The translations under genes and the position numbers were made by a program. Below are positions 33,312 through 43,589 of a stretch of 64,000 bases of DNA, one piece after another (positions within the stretch are counted from its first letter, which is position 1; each line of letters opens with the position of its first letter). The notes under the pieces are model-generated. The model saw only the letters and a program-made list of their open reading frames with translations, did no database searches and was not told where the DNA came from. Source of the DNA: Lucinisca nassula (taxonomy: Eukaryota > Mollusca > Bivalvia > Lucinida > Lucinidae); contig CAUZLF010000247.1 in the NCBI GenBank assembly GCA_963580285.1, positions 99,134 to 163,133 of the forward strand, read 5' to 3'.

Positions 33312-33600
33312 GCGCCACCCATCGGGGCTCAGAGAAATAGATTAAGCTGCAGGGTACTTCTACGCAGAGCTGAATCTGACCACACATGAGTACTGGTAAC
33401 TCGCTTAGAAGGACAAAGCCTGCCCAGGCAATGTGGTGCGAGTCAAACCCTCCAATGCATATATGCCTTTTGCTTTCATTGGGCGGCAGGGTTTGAGAAG
33501 TCTTTTGCTGTCATCGTCAGGTAAAAGTCCCACAAAATTGGAAGCAATGTCTCCAAAATGACCTAAACAGTGTTGACGGGGTCATTAAACCTTAATTAAA
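33312..33600 (+). repeat. R290 interspersed repeat (reference copy)
   Basis: R290 begins with a short hairpin (GCCCC..C..CGGGGC) and GGGCTTGAAGAAAT. It continues ATGCTTCCACGCAGAGCTGA, CACGAGTACTGGTAA, GGTGCGAGTCGGCCC, TTGGTTTCATTGGGCGACAG and GGAAGCAACGTCTCCAAAAT. It ends GTGTTGACGGGGACGTTAAA CCTC. It lacks tRNA boxes that I can see and has no coding sequence. The 3' end GACGTTAAAC is shared with several SINEs here. Two copies stand side by side (next at 33634). Confidence 0.85.
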
Positions 33601-33633
33601 ATTAAAAACAACAAAAAAATAATAAGTGACTAA

Positions 33634-33925
33634 ATCCGATGACCCCCGCCCATCGTGGCTTGAAGAAACACATTGGGCAGCATGATACTTTCAGCTGAGC
33701 TGAAAACGACCGCAATGAAGAACTGGTTACAAAGCCTTACAGAAAAAGTGGTGTGAGTCGGTCCATGCATATTAACCATATTGGTTTCATTGGGCTGCAG
33801 GGCTTGAGATGTCGTTTCATCTCAATGTCGAGTAAAATTCCCACAAAATTGGAAGCAACCTCTCCAAAATAACCTATATAGCGTTGACGAGGACGTTAAA
33901 AACCTCAAATCAAACTAATAAATCA
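33634..33925 (+). repeat. R290 interspersed repeat
   Basis: Second direct copy, starting CCCGCCCATCGTGGCTTGAA and ending GACGTTAAAAACCTCAAATC. It differs from its neighbour at many positions, so the pair arose from separate insertions rather than recent tandem duplication. Confidence 0.85.
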
Positions 33926-34013
33926 AAGGCTAAATCCGACTGTCTGTCCGAACGTATAATGTAGTAACATGTTTGGGACTACAGAGTCTGGTAAATTCAT
34001 TCCTCGAAATGGG

Positions 34014-34090
34014 CTCCGTGGCCTGGTGGATAAAAGCGCTGACTCTTAATCATTAGGTCTCTCACCGCTGTTGGACTGGAACTATCCTCG
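34014..34090 (+). mobile_element. SINE head fragment
   Basis: GGGCTCCGTGGCCTGGTGGA through TCTCACCGCTGTTGGACTGG matches the reverse complement of the tRNA-like head at 13340-13412. The body is missing. Confidence 0.7.
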
Positions 34091-34374
34091 TATTTGAATC
34101 AATTAATATAATGTATGCATGCTATTCAAAAAAGGCATGCAAAATTGTGCAGATTCAGTTCAGAGGACAGAAGCAATCTGATCAGGACCTACACTGTTTG
34201 CAGGATTATCTTGTTCAGCGGGAGAAGGGTTAATGAATTTCAGGATAGTACACTATTTAGCTGGCATGAAGAAACAAAAAAAGTTTTACAACAACAATTA
34301 TTGACTTAAATTAGAGTCTTTCTTAACCATCTTATGGTTTATAAAGATTGTATTTTAACTAAAAAAGTACATTT

Positions 34375-35549
34375 AAAATAGAAATAGTGGCAATGATCAG
34401 GAATCGATACAATTAACCGACAGCTCCCATCAGAGACACCAAAGGGAAAGACACACAAACATGAAGGAACATACTCCAACGGAAACACCAACAGCGGAAA
34501 GCCAAAAGGACAGTTACTTTCCCACACAATGGCCAATAGGCCATCAAAAATAAAATAATATAAGCGACACATACACCCAAAGACAAACCATAACAAAAAT
34601 AAACCGCGACAGAAGAACCGCCTTGGAACGGTCAGAGGAAACGAATTCCACTGGGGGGCTTAAATCGATTTTACGTGGTCACAATCCTCGCCCTTACTTC
34701 CGTCACGGTTAAGACAATTTGTTCAGTCCGCGTGAAGGCCTCCTAACTCATCAGTGCAACATCTCCGTGAACACAAATATCAAACAACCACAGAGATGAA
34801 ACAAGGGTGATGACTCGACAGCAAGAAACACTAGAAATGCTGGTGCAAAAGAAAACCAACAGTTAGACTCCGATGGGCTCGACCAGAGACAGAGCATCAG
34901 GTACCAACCAACATACGCCTTTACGTTTGAACCATCATAGAATCTGAGGCCTGTCCCACCGGCGTGCAATTAAAGAGGGAAGCAAAGTTGTCAACCGTGA
35001 TTGGGTTAACTACCATGCATGCAGTCTGTCGTATAACATTTATGTTGTACCCAATATTTTTATATCGAAGAATGATTTTACGAAATTGGGTGCTGAAGTC
35101 ATTGCGGTTATAAATTTATATATACTAAGTCAACATAAAATTCGGGTTCCGATAGACCTTGTTGCAGAAGAGATTTAAGTCCAATATTGAATTTTGAAAT
35201 TAAATCAGAATGGCGTCTATAAAATTTTGAAAAGGCTTTGCGTAGTTTATGGTACAGATAACCCTAATTAAGAAGTTTAGCCGTTAACAATTTATTACGA
35301 GTGTTGAAGTCCGTTACATTACTTCACACTCTGGCAAATCGAATTAATTGTGAAATATAAACGCCATAGGATGGCGCACGTGGAACATCACCATCCAAAA
35401 AAGGAAAGTTTACAATCTCAAAATCATCGCGTTTATCATAAAGTTTGCAAGAAACAAACCCATCCACAATAGATAGATGTAAATCCAAAAAACGGGGCCT
35501 CGGTATCAGAAGAATTTGCTTTATTTAACTGAAGTTCTGGGGGGTAATG
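34375..35549 (-). mobile_element. Naiad-type retroelement copy with C-terminal coding, 5'-truncated
   Basis: Minus strand: coding from 35549 down to a TAA at 34921-34923, then the 3' UTR to 34375. The coding part covers the region after the RT catalytic motif (PPELQLNKANSSDTE, YGVYISQLI, HKLRKAFSKFY and FASLFNCTP equivalents) but has frame disruptions, e.g. near 35350 and 35490. The 3' end is the ..TTGCCTTCACTTCTATTTT subfamily. It breaks at GGGGGGTAA, where a tRNA-SINE begins. Confidence 0.9.
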
Positions 35550-35555
35550 TGTGTG

Positions 35556-35822
35556 TGAATTCGGGTTTAACGTCGCTTTCAACAATTTTTCAGTCATATC
35601 ACGACGGTGTCTGGTTGCGACAGGGAGCTCAATGCTCACTTTTATAGTGCTGCCTCACTGAAGTATCATGTCCCAGACACATTACATGATACCACACCCA
35701 GTCACATTATCCTGACACTGGGTCGACCAGTCCCAGCTCTACCCCGTAAATCTGAGTGCCAAGCGCGGCCCGGGATCGAACCCGGAGCGGACACTCTACC
35801 AACTGAGCTATCGGGGCCGGTT
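35556..35822 (-). mobile_element. tRNA-derived SINE, minus strand
   Basis: Reverse complement starts CCGGCCCCGATAGCTCAGTT (A-box), with the B-box GGGTTCGATCCCGGG. The body includes CAGTGTCAGGATAATGTGAC and ends AAGCGACGTTAAACCCGAAT. It sits against the truncated Naiad copy. A poly-G run of about 18 follows at 35824-35841. Confidence 0.8.
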
Positions 35823-36049
35823 CGGGGGGGGGGGGGGGGTAAATCTATTCATGCGATCAACCTATGTACTTAAGTCGCTAAAGGGTAAATAGCAGAAGTG
35901 GTAACCTCAATAAATAACCAGGCGTTACTTATCCCTTTTCCCCCAATAAAGAGATCCTTGATGATAAACAGATCATTGTTATCACTTTTCATACTCGTAC
36001 ATTTGATGGTCATTTTAGCTCATATTTAAAGACGGACAATAACGAGTGT

Positions 36050-36054
36050 ATTGT

Positions 36055-36125
<71 letters not shown>

Positions 36126-36128
36126 TTA
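36050..36128 (+). repeat. (ATTT)n microsatellite
   Basis: About 20 uninterrupted ATTT tetramers. A second short run is at 36294-36310 within a partial local duplication (TTTAGTCACATTTCTGACTA near 36125 and 36306). Confidence 0.95.
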
Positions 36129-36310
36129 GTCACATTTCTGACTATCAGCCACTTAAATTACTTGCAACATGTATACTATATGTATATATTAATGGCAAAC
36201 AGTGTGGATCCATCTGATCTGGATGTGCACTGTGTGCAAAGTCTTCAATACTCGTATTCTTGTAGGCGGACAGAAACAAGTATATTGTATACTTTATTTA
36301 TTTATTTAGT

Positions 36311-37028
36311 CACATTTCTGACTAACAGTCCCTCAAATTACTTGATACACGTATATTGTATTCATTTAAAATTCTCAAACTGAATGACAGTGTCTATCCA
36401 GATCAGATGGGTCTGGATGTACACTGACTATAAAGTCTTCATGGTCCGTATTTTTGTAGAAAAGACTCCTTGACTATCAGTGTCAAATATTCACAATTAG
36501 AACAACCGGCTAAACCCACTTTATAAAGAGTTTTCGTGATGCTAACTCGAGGTCAACGTCAAGGTTGAAGGCGGCGGGGGATTAGCTGTCCTTCAGACTG
36601 TCTTCTTGTTGTAATAGTCCAACTTAACCTGAAAATGTCGTGTATGCGTTGTTATATCTTTTATAAACGACTCATTGGTTATTTGTTTTTCTATAGCAAT
36701 AAAATAATATTTCCTAACAACTTAATAGAAGATTCTGTAAAATAAAAATTATGTTACGAAAGTTAATAAAAAATATTCTTCATACTACTGCCCGAAAACA
36801 TAGATCTTTGATACTGGTTCAATCGTTCTCAAGGAGATGGTTTATCGCATAGACTTGTTAACTTATATGAAAGGGATCTAAGAAATGACCAGTTTGCATA
36901 AAACAGATTACTATTGAACTAGATATGATTAACGGTTGTCACAGACGCATTCTGATCAGTCCTGCTCATTGAGGCGGTTCTAACGGGTACACACAACCTG
37001 TATTTTGGAGTAGAAATAAGGATTAGGA
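36311..37028. other. Gene-free region
   Basis: No gene. It includes fragments of the CAAACAGTG/CAGATCAGATGG palindrome family (36380-36440) and a family H hairpin remnant near 36960-37010 (GAGGCGGTTCTAACGGGTAC). Confidence 0.5.
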
Positions 37029-37300
37029 AAACACGCCGACACAAATGCATTGTAAACTTGACCGCCGAAAAAACGAACATTATAAGAGGAAAAATTGTGT
37101 GATTTTTATATTATTTATGCTCAAAATATAAGTTGTGGGTACTCGTTAGAACCGCCTCATCGAGGCGTTTCTAACGAGTACCCACAATCTATATTTTAGA
37201 GCAGTGATAAGAAAAATAAGGTTTACACCTGTGAACCCCAGTTTTACTATATAAAAGAGGGGTTCAATGGGGGTCAAAATTATAAAGGCATGTCTTTGTG
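37029..37300. mobile_element. Hairpin MITE, family H (well preserved)
   Basis: The central hairpin GTGGGTACTCGTTAGAACCG / GTTTCTAACGAGTACCCAC is almost perfect, with TTAT.ATGCTCAAAATATA arms and a right end AAAGGCATGTCTTTGTGATG. The left end is a variant starting GACACAAATGCATTGTAAAC. Confidence 0.8.
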
Positions 37301-37394
37301 ATGTAAATAATGTATGCCCCTGTGAGCTCCAGTTTTCCCCATATAAACTGGAGTTTAGAGAGGTGTTCATTACATGGGCTTGTTAACATGATGA

Positions 37395-37690
37395 TTTTTT
37401 TTGTTCGATTTGAGTTTAAACGCCCGCCTCAACACTGTGTCTGTCATTTTGGAGACGTTGCTTCCAATTTTGTGGGAATTTTACCCAACATTGAGATGAA
37501 ATGACTTCTCAAGCCCTGCAGCCCAGTGAAACCAATAGGGTTTATATGTATGAACGGTCAGACTCTCACCACTTTTCCTGGCCAGGCTTAGAACCTGTAA
37601 GTGGTTTACCAGTACTCATGCCACTGGCTGTCGGTTTCTTCAAATCCCGATGTGCGGGGCCGATTTTAACATGCTGTAAAATGCCCATAC
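37395..37690 (-). repeat. R290 interspersed repeat
   Basis: Minus-strand copy: GTCATTTTGGAGACGTTGCT, AGTGAAACCAATAGGG and CAAATCCCGATGTGCGGGGC. It is nearly full length and lacks part of the hairpin-proximal segment. Confidence 0.85.
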
Positions 37691-37699
37691 CCTAACAGA

Positions 37700-37830
37700 T
37701 ATTAAAAGTTGGGCCGAGGTGACTTTGGGGCCGAGGTGACAGTCGGGCCGAGGTGTCTAGGACCGAGTTGTCTAGGGCCGACTTGTGTAGTGGCCGAGGT
37801 GATAGTGGGGCCGAAGTGTCTGGAAAACTC
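37700..37830 (+). repeat. GGGCCGAGGTGTC minisatellite
   Basis: About seven units of 17-20 bp (GGGCCGAGGTGACAGTC, GGACCGAGTTGTCTAGG, GGGCCGACTTGTGTAG). It is inverse in orientation to 32195-32335. Confidence 0.8.
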
Positions 37831-37936
37831 GTTCAAACAGGGACAGCATTCGGACCTTCCTGATTGATTTTCTAAACCCTCTGCCCCGCGGAAAAATGGG
37901 TCTACTCATATGCAAAAGAATTCTTTTCTTTCAGAG

Positions 37937-38071
37937 TTGATTGTAAACCAGGGATCGCAGGATCGATTCCGGGCTTCTCCAGACTTTCGGATGAGTCTTT
38001 AAAACCGAGGTCCCGTCTCCGTATGACCTTAGCTGTTGGTGGGACGTAAAACTCAAACACTCACTCACTCT
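37937..38071 (+). mobile_element. 5'-truncated tRNA-SINE
   Basis: Starts inside the tRNA head (GATTGTAAACCAGGGATCGC) and carries the full body to TTGGTGGGACGTAAAACTCA, matching 21205-21332. Confidence 0.8.
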
Positions 38072-38099
38072 TTCAGAGTTGACCCTTTCTGACATGTAC

Positions 38100-38205
38100 A
38101 ACAGAAGTGAAGGCAATAATCAGGACTCGATACAATTTAACCCACAGCTCCCATCAGAGACACCAAAGGGAAAGAAACACAAACATGAAACAACATACCC
38201 TAAAC
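38100..38205 (-). mobile_element. Naiad-type 3' end fragment
   Basis: AGTGAAGGCAATAATCAGGA through ACATGAAACAACATACCCTA: only the last ~105 bp of the Naiad 3' UTR. It ends exactly where the duplicated exon-like block begins (38208). Confidence 0.8.
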
Positions 38206-38207
38206 GA

Positions 38208-38680
38208 ATGTTGGACGACAGTTGAGAGTAACTAGAACATGATCCTGAAAATCAAAACAATTTACTGTAATTGCCTCCGCCCATGGGCTTGGAAAAATAG
38301 ATTGGTCTGTATAATGCTTCCACGCTGAGCTGATAGCGACTGAAAGGTTTCATCCAAATTCATTGAAAATTGCATTAAGTGTTGTAGGGTCAAACAAGAA
38401 GTGCAGGCAATGATCGGGAATCGTTACAATTAACCCACAGCTCCCATCAGAGACACCAAAGGGAAAGAAACACAAACATGAAAGAACAGACCCTAAAGGA
38501 AACACCAACAGCGGAAAGCCAAAAGGACAGTTACTTTCCCACAAAATGGCCAACCGGCTATCCAAATCAAAATAATATAAGAGATCCAAACACTCAAAGA
38601 CAAACCATTACAAAAATAAACCGCGACAGAAGAACCGCATTGGAACGGTCAGTGAAACGAATTCCACTGCGGGGGCTAGT
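38208..38680. repeat. Duplicated block (partner 39642-40114) containing exon piece, R290 piece and Naiad 3' end
   Basis: GTTGGACGACAGT, AGAGTAACTAGAACATGATC, GCCCATGGGCTTGGAAAAAT and the Naiad minus-strand end (TGATCGGGAATCG) occur in the same order and spacing at both places, offset 1434 bp. The left 39 bp equals the 5' part of the minus-strand exon candidate at 39502-39678 with its splice acceptor. The right part is a Naiad 3' UTR copy (38398-38685). Confidence 0.8.
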
Positions 38681-38854
38681 CGATTTTAAGACAAAAATAG
38701 TTTTGAATGAAAGTGTATCCATTCCCCTTAAAATGCAACTGTTTTTACTTAAAAAAATGCACGGCTGGCGTGTGTAACCACAATCCTATTGTCTTTATGT
38801 CTTCTCATAAAGTGCAGGACCCTTCTGGGTCATCGACGTGACATGATTTGCTAT

Positions 38855-39140
38855 TCATCACGTGAACAAGTCCGTGAATTGAAGACCCCACCCCCCTATA
38901 CCCCGCTGTATATAGCGAAAACTGGGGTTTACGGGGGTATACATTATTTTTCTTATTTTTGCTCCAAAACATAGGTTGTGGGTACTCGTTAGAACCGTCT
39001 CGATGAGGCGGTTCTAACGAGCACCCTTAACCTATGTTTGCTGTATTTATAAGAAAAATATAACGGATGTTCATCAGAAAAGTAGCCATTTAGGAGATGT
39101 AAAAAAATGCACTTTAACACACCATGTGTTATCATAATGT
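38855..39140. mobile_element. Hairpin MITE, family H (CACGTGAACAAG end variant)
   Basis: Left end CATCACGTGAACAAGTCCGT, the same terminus as at 57345-57366. The central hairpin is GTGGGTACTCGTTAGAACCG / GGCGGTTCTAACGAGCACCC. The right end is near TATCATAATG. This is the second end-type of family H. Confidence 0.75.
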
Positions 39141-39253
39141 TGACTGCATATGCGTCCTGTAACTTCCTCAATTTCATTTAGTTACAGTTTTCTACTGTAC
39201 TGGACCGTCAACAACAGTTTGTTTACAGCGGGGGAATATACAGAGCACAATTT

Positions 39254-39595
39254 ATGAAGATGAATAATTCTTGTAAAAAAGCTATTGTCAATGACTTTGT
39301 ATGCGATATCTCATGCGAATACGAAAATGGTCAAGTTCTAATTGATGGCCAGATCAGAGACTGTGGTGCTCACCGGTATGTAGAAGAGACCTTGACAGAG
39401 CTCATGCAAGCAGTCATTAGTCTTAGGCTAGCCTTGTCAGTTCACATTAAAGAACATAAACAAAAGAAAGTTATGTGTCCGTTTCTCACGGATCGGCTCA
39501 TTTACAGACTGTCAGCATTTGTTAAATTGGTATGTTCTGCTCGTCCATTCCTCGTCACCATTTCTATGGCACCTACAAGCTTCAATACGATGTGA
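39254..39595 (+). CDS. Unrecognised 113-codon ORF or exon
   Basis: ATG-initiated frame in locally unique sequence: starts MKMNNSCKKAIVNDFVCDIS, then HRYVEETLTELMQAVISL (likely helical). Composition is protein-like up to about residue 80. The last third overlaps the opposite-strand exon candidate, and a donor-like GTATGT follows LSAFVKL at 39529. It could be a small gene or a first exon. I do not recognise a family. Only one of the two overlapping candidates may be real. Confidence 0.3.
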   Translation: MKMNNSCKKAIVNDFVCDISCEYENGQVLIDGQIRDCGAHRYVEETLTELMQAVISLRLALSVHIKEHKQKKVMCPFLTDRLIYRLSAFVKLVCSARPFLVTISMAPTSFNTM

Positions 39596-39678
39596 CCAAA
39601 CTCTTTGACGTTTCCAGCCTCTTGTGTAGGATCACCAACGATTGTTGGACGACAGTCAAGAGTAACTAGAACATGATC
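39502..39678 (-). CDS. Candidate terminal exon, minus strand, unknown protein
   Basis: A good acceptor (TTGTTTTGATTTTCAG) precedes 39678 on the minus strand. The frame runs 58 residues to TAA at 39504-39502: DHVLVTLDCRPTIVGDPTQE, FGHIVLKLVGAIEMV, NLTNADSL. Composition looks coding. The first 39 bp plus acceptor are duplicated at 38211-38249. R290 and Naiad sequence abut the intron side. Family not recognised. Confidence 0.4.
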   Translation of the reverse strand, partial: DHVLVTLDCRPTIVGDPTQEAGNVKEFGHIVLKLVGAIEMVTRNGRAEHTNLTNADSL

Positions 39679-39831
39679 CTGAAAATCAAAACAATTTACT
39701 GTAATTGCCTCCGCCCATGGGCTTGGAAAAATAGATTGGTCTGTATAATGCTTCCACGCTGAGCTGATAGCGACTGAAAGGTTTCATCCAAATTCATTGA
39801 AAATTGCATGAAGTGTTGTAGGGTCAAACAA

Positions 39832-40290
39832 GAAGTACAGGCAATGATCGGGAATCGATACAATCAACCCACAGCTCCAATCAGAGACACCAAAGGGAAA
39901 GAAACACAAACATGAAAGAACAGACCCTAAAGGAAACACCAACAGCGGAAAGCCAAAAGGACAGTTACTTTCCCACAAAAGGGCCAACCGGCTATCCAAA
40001 TCAAAACAACACAAGCGACACAAACACTCAAAGACAAACAATTACAAAAATAAACTGCAACAGAAGAACCGCCTTGGAACGGTCAGTGAAACGAATTCCA
40101 TTGGGGGACATAAATCGATTTTACGTGACCACACTCCTCGCCATTACTTCGTCGCGATTTAGACAAATAATTTGTTCAGTCTGTATGAAGGCCTCCTAAC
40201 TCATCAGTCCAACATCTCCGTGAACACAAACACCAAACAACCACAGAGATGAAACAACAGTGAGGACTCGACAGCAAAAAAACAACAAAT
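39832..40290 (-). mobile_element. Naiad-type 3' UTR copy
   Basis: TACAGGCAATGATCGGGAAT through GGAACGGTCAGTGAAACGAA to CAACAGTGAGGACTCGACAG. It shares its upstream flank with the copy at 38398-38685 through the block duplication, but reaches further into the 3' UTR. Confidence 0.85.
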
Positions 40291-40324
40291 TTAAACTTCA
40301 TAAAGAAAAAATAACAAAATCAGT

Positions 40325-41407
40325 TAAGCATGACCGGTATGAAATATGATCATCTTCAGGCCATGGAGACAATAACTTGAAAGGTCCATCAAAATCCTTT
40401 GAAAAACTGTAGAAGCAGTTGCGGAGACAAAAATAATTCTACGGATGGACAGACGGACTGATGGACTTACAAACGAACAGACGGTGACCTCGGTAAAATA
40501 TGATCACCTTCAGGACATAAAACAATACTTGGAAAGTTTCATCAAATTACACGAGGAACTTAGGAGGAGTTGCGGAGTCGAGAAACTATGTTGATAAAAT
40601 GGCTAAACCTGACAAAGCAACGCAAGTCTGAAAAAAGATGGCATGGGTGACCTTGGTATAATATTATCCTCTTCAGGTCATGGGAACAATGACCGGAAGG
40701 TTTCACTAAAATCCACTGCAAGCTGCAAGAGGAGTGCAGAGACAAGACGTAACTATTGATAAAATGGCTAAAACTGACAAAGGGCCAGAAACCTGGCATA
40801 GATCAGTCGAGCATGTCCTCGACAAAATATGGTCATCTTCAGCTCATGGGAACAATATCTGGAAAGTTGCATCAAAATCCCTTGATGAATGTAGGAGTTG
40901 GGGAGACAAGAAGTTCTATTGATAAAATGGCAAACACTTACAAAGGGTCACAACCCTGGTAAAAATAAGTCAAAATAGAAGTGAAGGCAATGATCAGGAA
41001 TCGATACAATTAACCCACAGCTCCTACCAGAGACACCAAAGGGAAAGAAACACAAAGATGAAACAAAAGACCCCAAATCATGACCCCAAGCACGACCTCG
41101 ATAAAATATGTTCATCTTCAGGACATGGAACAATAACTGGAAAGTTTTAGCAAAATCCCTTGAGAAATGTAGGAGGAATTGCGGAGACAAGACGTTCTTT
41201 TGATAAAATAGCAAAGGGCCATAACTCTGGTAACATCAGTCGAGCATGGTCTCAATAAAACATGAGCATGTTTAGGTCATGGGAACAATAACTTGAAAGT
41301 TTCATTCAAATCCATTGAAAACTGTAAGAGGAGTTTCGGAGACAACGGACAGACGGACGAACCTTTTACTATAGTCCCCTTCGACTTACACAGGGGGATA
41401 GTAAAAT
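40325..41407 (+). mobile_element. Satellite-core element G (~155-165 bp units) with Naiad insertion
   Basis: GATCATCTTCAGG.CATGG-like anchors at about 40346, 40500, 40666, 40830, 41110 and 41262, with GTTGCGGAGACAAGA and CATCAAAATCC blocks. The right end ACTATAGTCCCCTTCGACTT then GGGGGATAGTAAAA is an imperfect hairpin. A 95 bp Naiad 3' end (minus, 40975-41070) interrupts one unit and accounts for the longer spacing there. Confidence 0.8.
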
Positions 41408-41459
41408 AGGTTAGTCCAAATTCAAAGACACAAATACGAAGAAGTGGAATGGTAATTAT

Positions 41460-41796
41460 TTATCTTAACCGCAACGGAAGTAAGGGCGAGGATTGCGGCT
41501 GCGTAAAATCGATTTAAGCGCCCCAGTGGAATTCGTTTCACTGACCGTTCCAAGGCGGTTCTTGTGACGCGGTTTATTTTTGTTATGGTTTGTCTTTGAG
41601 TGTGTATTGCTTTTTTTTCTTGGCTCGCCAATCGGCCATTTTGTGAGAAAGTAAATCTCCTCTTGGCTCTCCGCTATTTATGTTTCCATTAGGGTCTAAT
41701 TGTTTCATGCTTGTGCTTCTTTCCCTTTGATATCTCTGATAGGCTCTGTGGGTTGATTGTAGCAGTTCCTGATCATTGCCTTCACTTTAGCTACAA
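41460..41796 (+). mobile_element. Naiad-type 3' UTR copy
   Basis: TCTTAACCGCAACGGAAGTA to ATCATTGCCTTCACTTTAG. It contains the CAGTGGAATTCGTTTCACTG hairpin and GACCGTTCCAAGGCGGTTCT. Truncated just upstream of the CGACGGAAGTAAGG block. Confidence 0.85.
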
Positions 41797-42053
41797 CATA
41801 ATCTTGACCTCAGCGTATCTGCTAATGAAATTGCAAGGTCAGCGTATACATTTGGGGTCGGCAACCCTTAGAAAACAACAACAAAAATGAAATATTTCCA
41901 TAGCACGGTTAATACAGAGGACCGCGTTATAACGACAGTATTTGTTCCCTATTATTGTGCCGTTATAATGAATTTGCCGTTATAAAGTATCCTAGTCAGG
42001 ACGAGGCGACTCTAACAAATGTCTATAATAGTTTTTCATGGAGTATTAAATTA

Positions 42054-43065
42054 CAGTCAAACCTGTCTTAAAGACCACCTGTGAACAAAGACCACCTGTA
42101 TACAAAGACCACTTCCAATTCCTCCCATCCAATTAGACTATATAATGCACAGAGACCTGCTGTGCACTAGGACCAGAGGACAGTCAAAATTCTTTCCAAA
42201 TGCATATTTTTACCCTTAACAAAGACCACTCTGTGCTTTGAATAGCATTTGCCAAAGTATTATTGTGTGGACATCCTTTAATGAGCCAAATTATTTTTTT
42301 AGTTATTCATTAATAAAACCTGACATAATGTTGCCTTTAGTGGATTTAGTGGTGCCTGATGCTCTGTCTCTGGTCGGGCTCATTGGAGTCTAATTGTTGG
42401 TTTTCTTTTGCTCCAGCATTTCAGTGGTTTCTTGCTGTCGAGTCCTCACCGTTGTTTCATCTCTATGGTTGTTTGATTTTTGTTTTCACGGGGATGTTGC
42501 ACTGATGAGTTAGTAGGCCTTCATGAACAAATTATTTGTCTAAATCGCGACGGAAGTAAGGGCGAGGATTGTGGCCACATAAAATCGATTTAAGCCCCCC
42601 CCCCCACCACAGTGGAATTCATTTCACTGACCGTTCCAAGGCGGTTCTTCTGTCCCGGTTAATTTTTGTGATGGTTTGTCTTTGGGTGTTTGTTTTGCTT
42701 GTATTATTTTGATTTGGATAGCCGGTTAGCCATTTTGTTGGAAAGTAACTGTCCTTTTGGCTTTCCGCTGTTGGTGTTTCCTTTAGGGTCTGTTTTTTTT
42801 CATGTTTGTGTTTCTTTCCCTTTGGTGTCTCTGATTGGAGCTGTTAGTTAATTGTATCAATTCCTGATCGTTGCCTTCACTTCTATTTTAATCGGTGTAA
42901 CTGGGATTATCTAATGCATATCTGCATAAATGCTGTGAAGTAACCCTTGTCGTCTGAACAGGTAGAGCAATGGATACAAATCTGACCCTCTGAATAAAGA
43001 CCACCTGTGGACAAAGACAATATTTCTTCTTTCCCTTGAGTGGTCTTTGTAGACAGGTTAAACTG
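42054..43065. mobile_element. Inner TIR element with TA flanks
   Basis: Left end CAGTCAAACCTGTCTTAAAG followed by ACCACCTG repeats; right end TGGTCTTTGTAGACAGG then TTAAACTG. TA at 42052-42053 and 43066-43067. Several AAAGACCACCTGT repeats sit next to both ends. Without the Naiad inside (42349-42889) it would be about 470 bp, a non-autonomous element. Confidence 0.8.
42349..42889 (+). mobile_element. Naiad-type 3' UTR copy (innermost of nest)
   Basis: GTGGTGCCTGATGCTCTGTC through GATCGTTGCCTTCACTTCTA plus TTTT: an essentially complete 3' UTR without coding sequence. The C-run before the CAGTGGAATTC hairpin is expanded to about 12 C interrupted by ACCA. Confidence 0.9.
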
Positions 43066-43589
43066 TACGAGAATCTTCCATGACTATGGATTCGATTTGG
43101 GCATCTCCAACCCGAGGGAAGCCCAAGCCGCTCAGAATCAAGGCTAAACCTTGAGCTATGAATTCATTCCATTGAAATTGTCGTTATAACGAGTTTTGCC
43201 GTTATAACGAATGTCGTTATAACGCGGGTCCTCTGTAGATCTCCACTCTTTAGGTGATTCATTTACTCCTCAGGAACAGATAACGAATCACTGTTTTTAC
43301 ACATAGCTGAATGCACTACGATAACAGACATATCCATGCGATTAATGCATACAAAACTGGATACCACATGGTGTTACAAACGAGCTTCAAAGGATCGAAC
43401 AACTTTGAATCATCTTACCATTACGAAAAGGCGCTCAAAGGAGCTCAAGAATGAGTGCGGCTCTGCTGCAGTAAACGAGACATCGACGTTCGAGTCATGT
43501 GCACGAGAATGCCTTAGCGGCCGACAATTTCATTTTCTGATGAGAGTGGGGGCTGTGGGGAGGGGGTATTTAGCCATAATATTTTTTGT

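Larger units (their letters stand above)
41915..43235. mobile_element. TIR DNA element (pogo/Tigger-like ends), outer of a three-level nest
   Basis: Ends CAGAGGACCGCGTTATAACG and CGTTATAACGCGGGTCCTCTG are inverse, and TA dinucleotides flank both sides (41913-41914, 43236-43237). Subterminal repeats of CGTTATAACGA reinforce the ends. CAG..CTG ends with a TA duplication are typical of pogo/Tigger-type Tc1/mariner elements. No transposase frame is present. A second element is inserted at 42054-43065. Confidence 0.8.

Noticed and set aside
36051..36383. Phe/Leu/Ile/Tyr-rich ORF resembling a membrane protein
   Set aside because: It is a translation of the (ATTT)n microsatellite and adjacent duplicated sequence.
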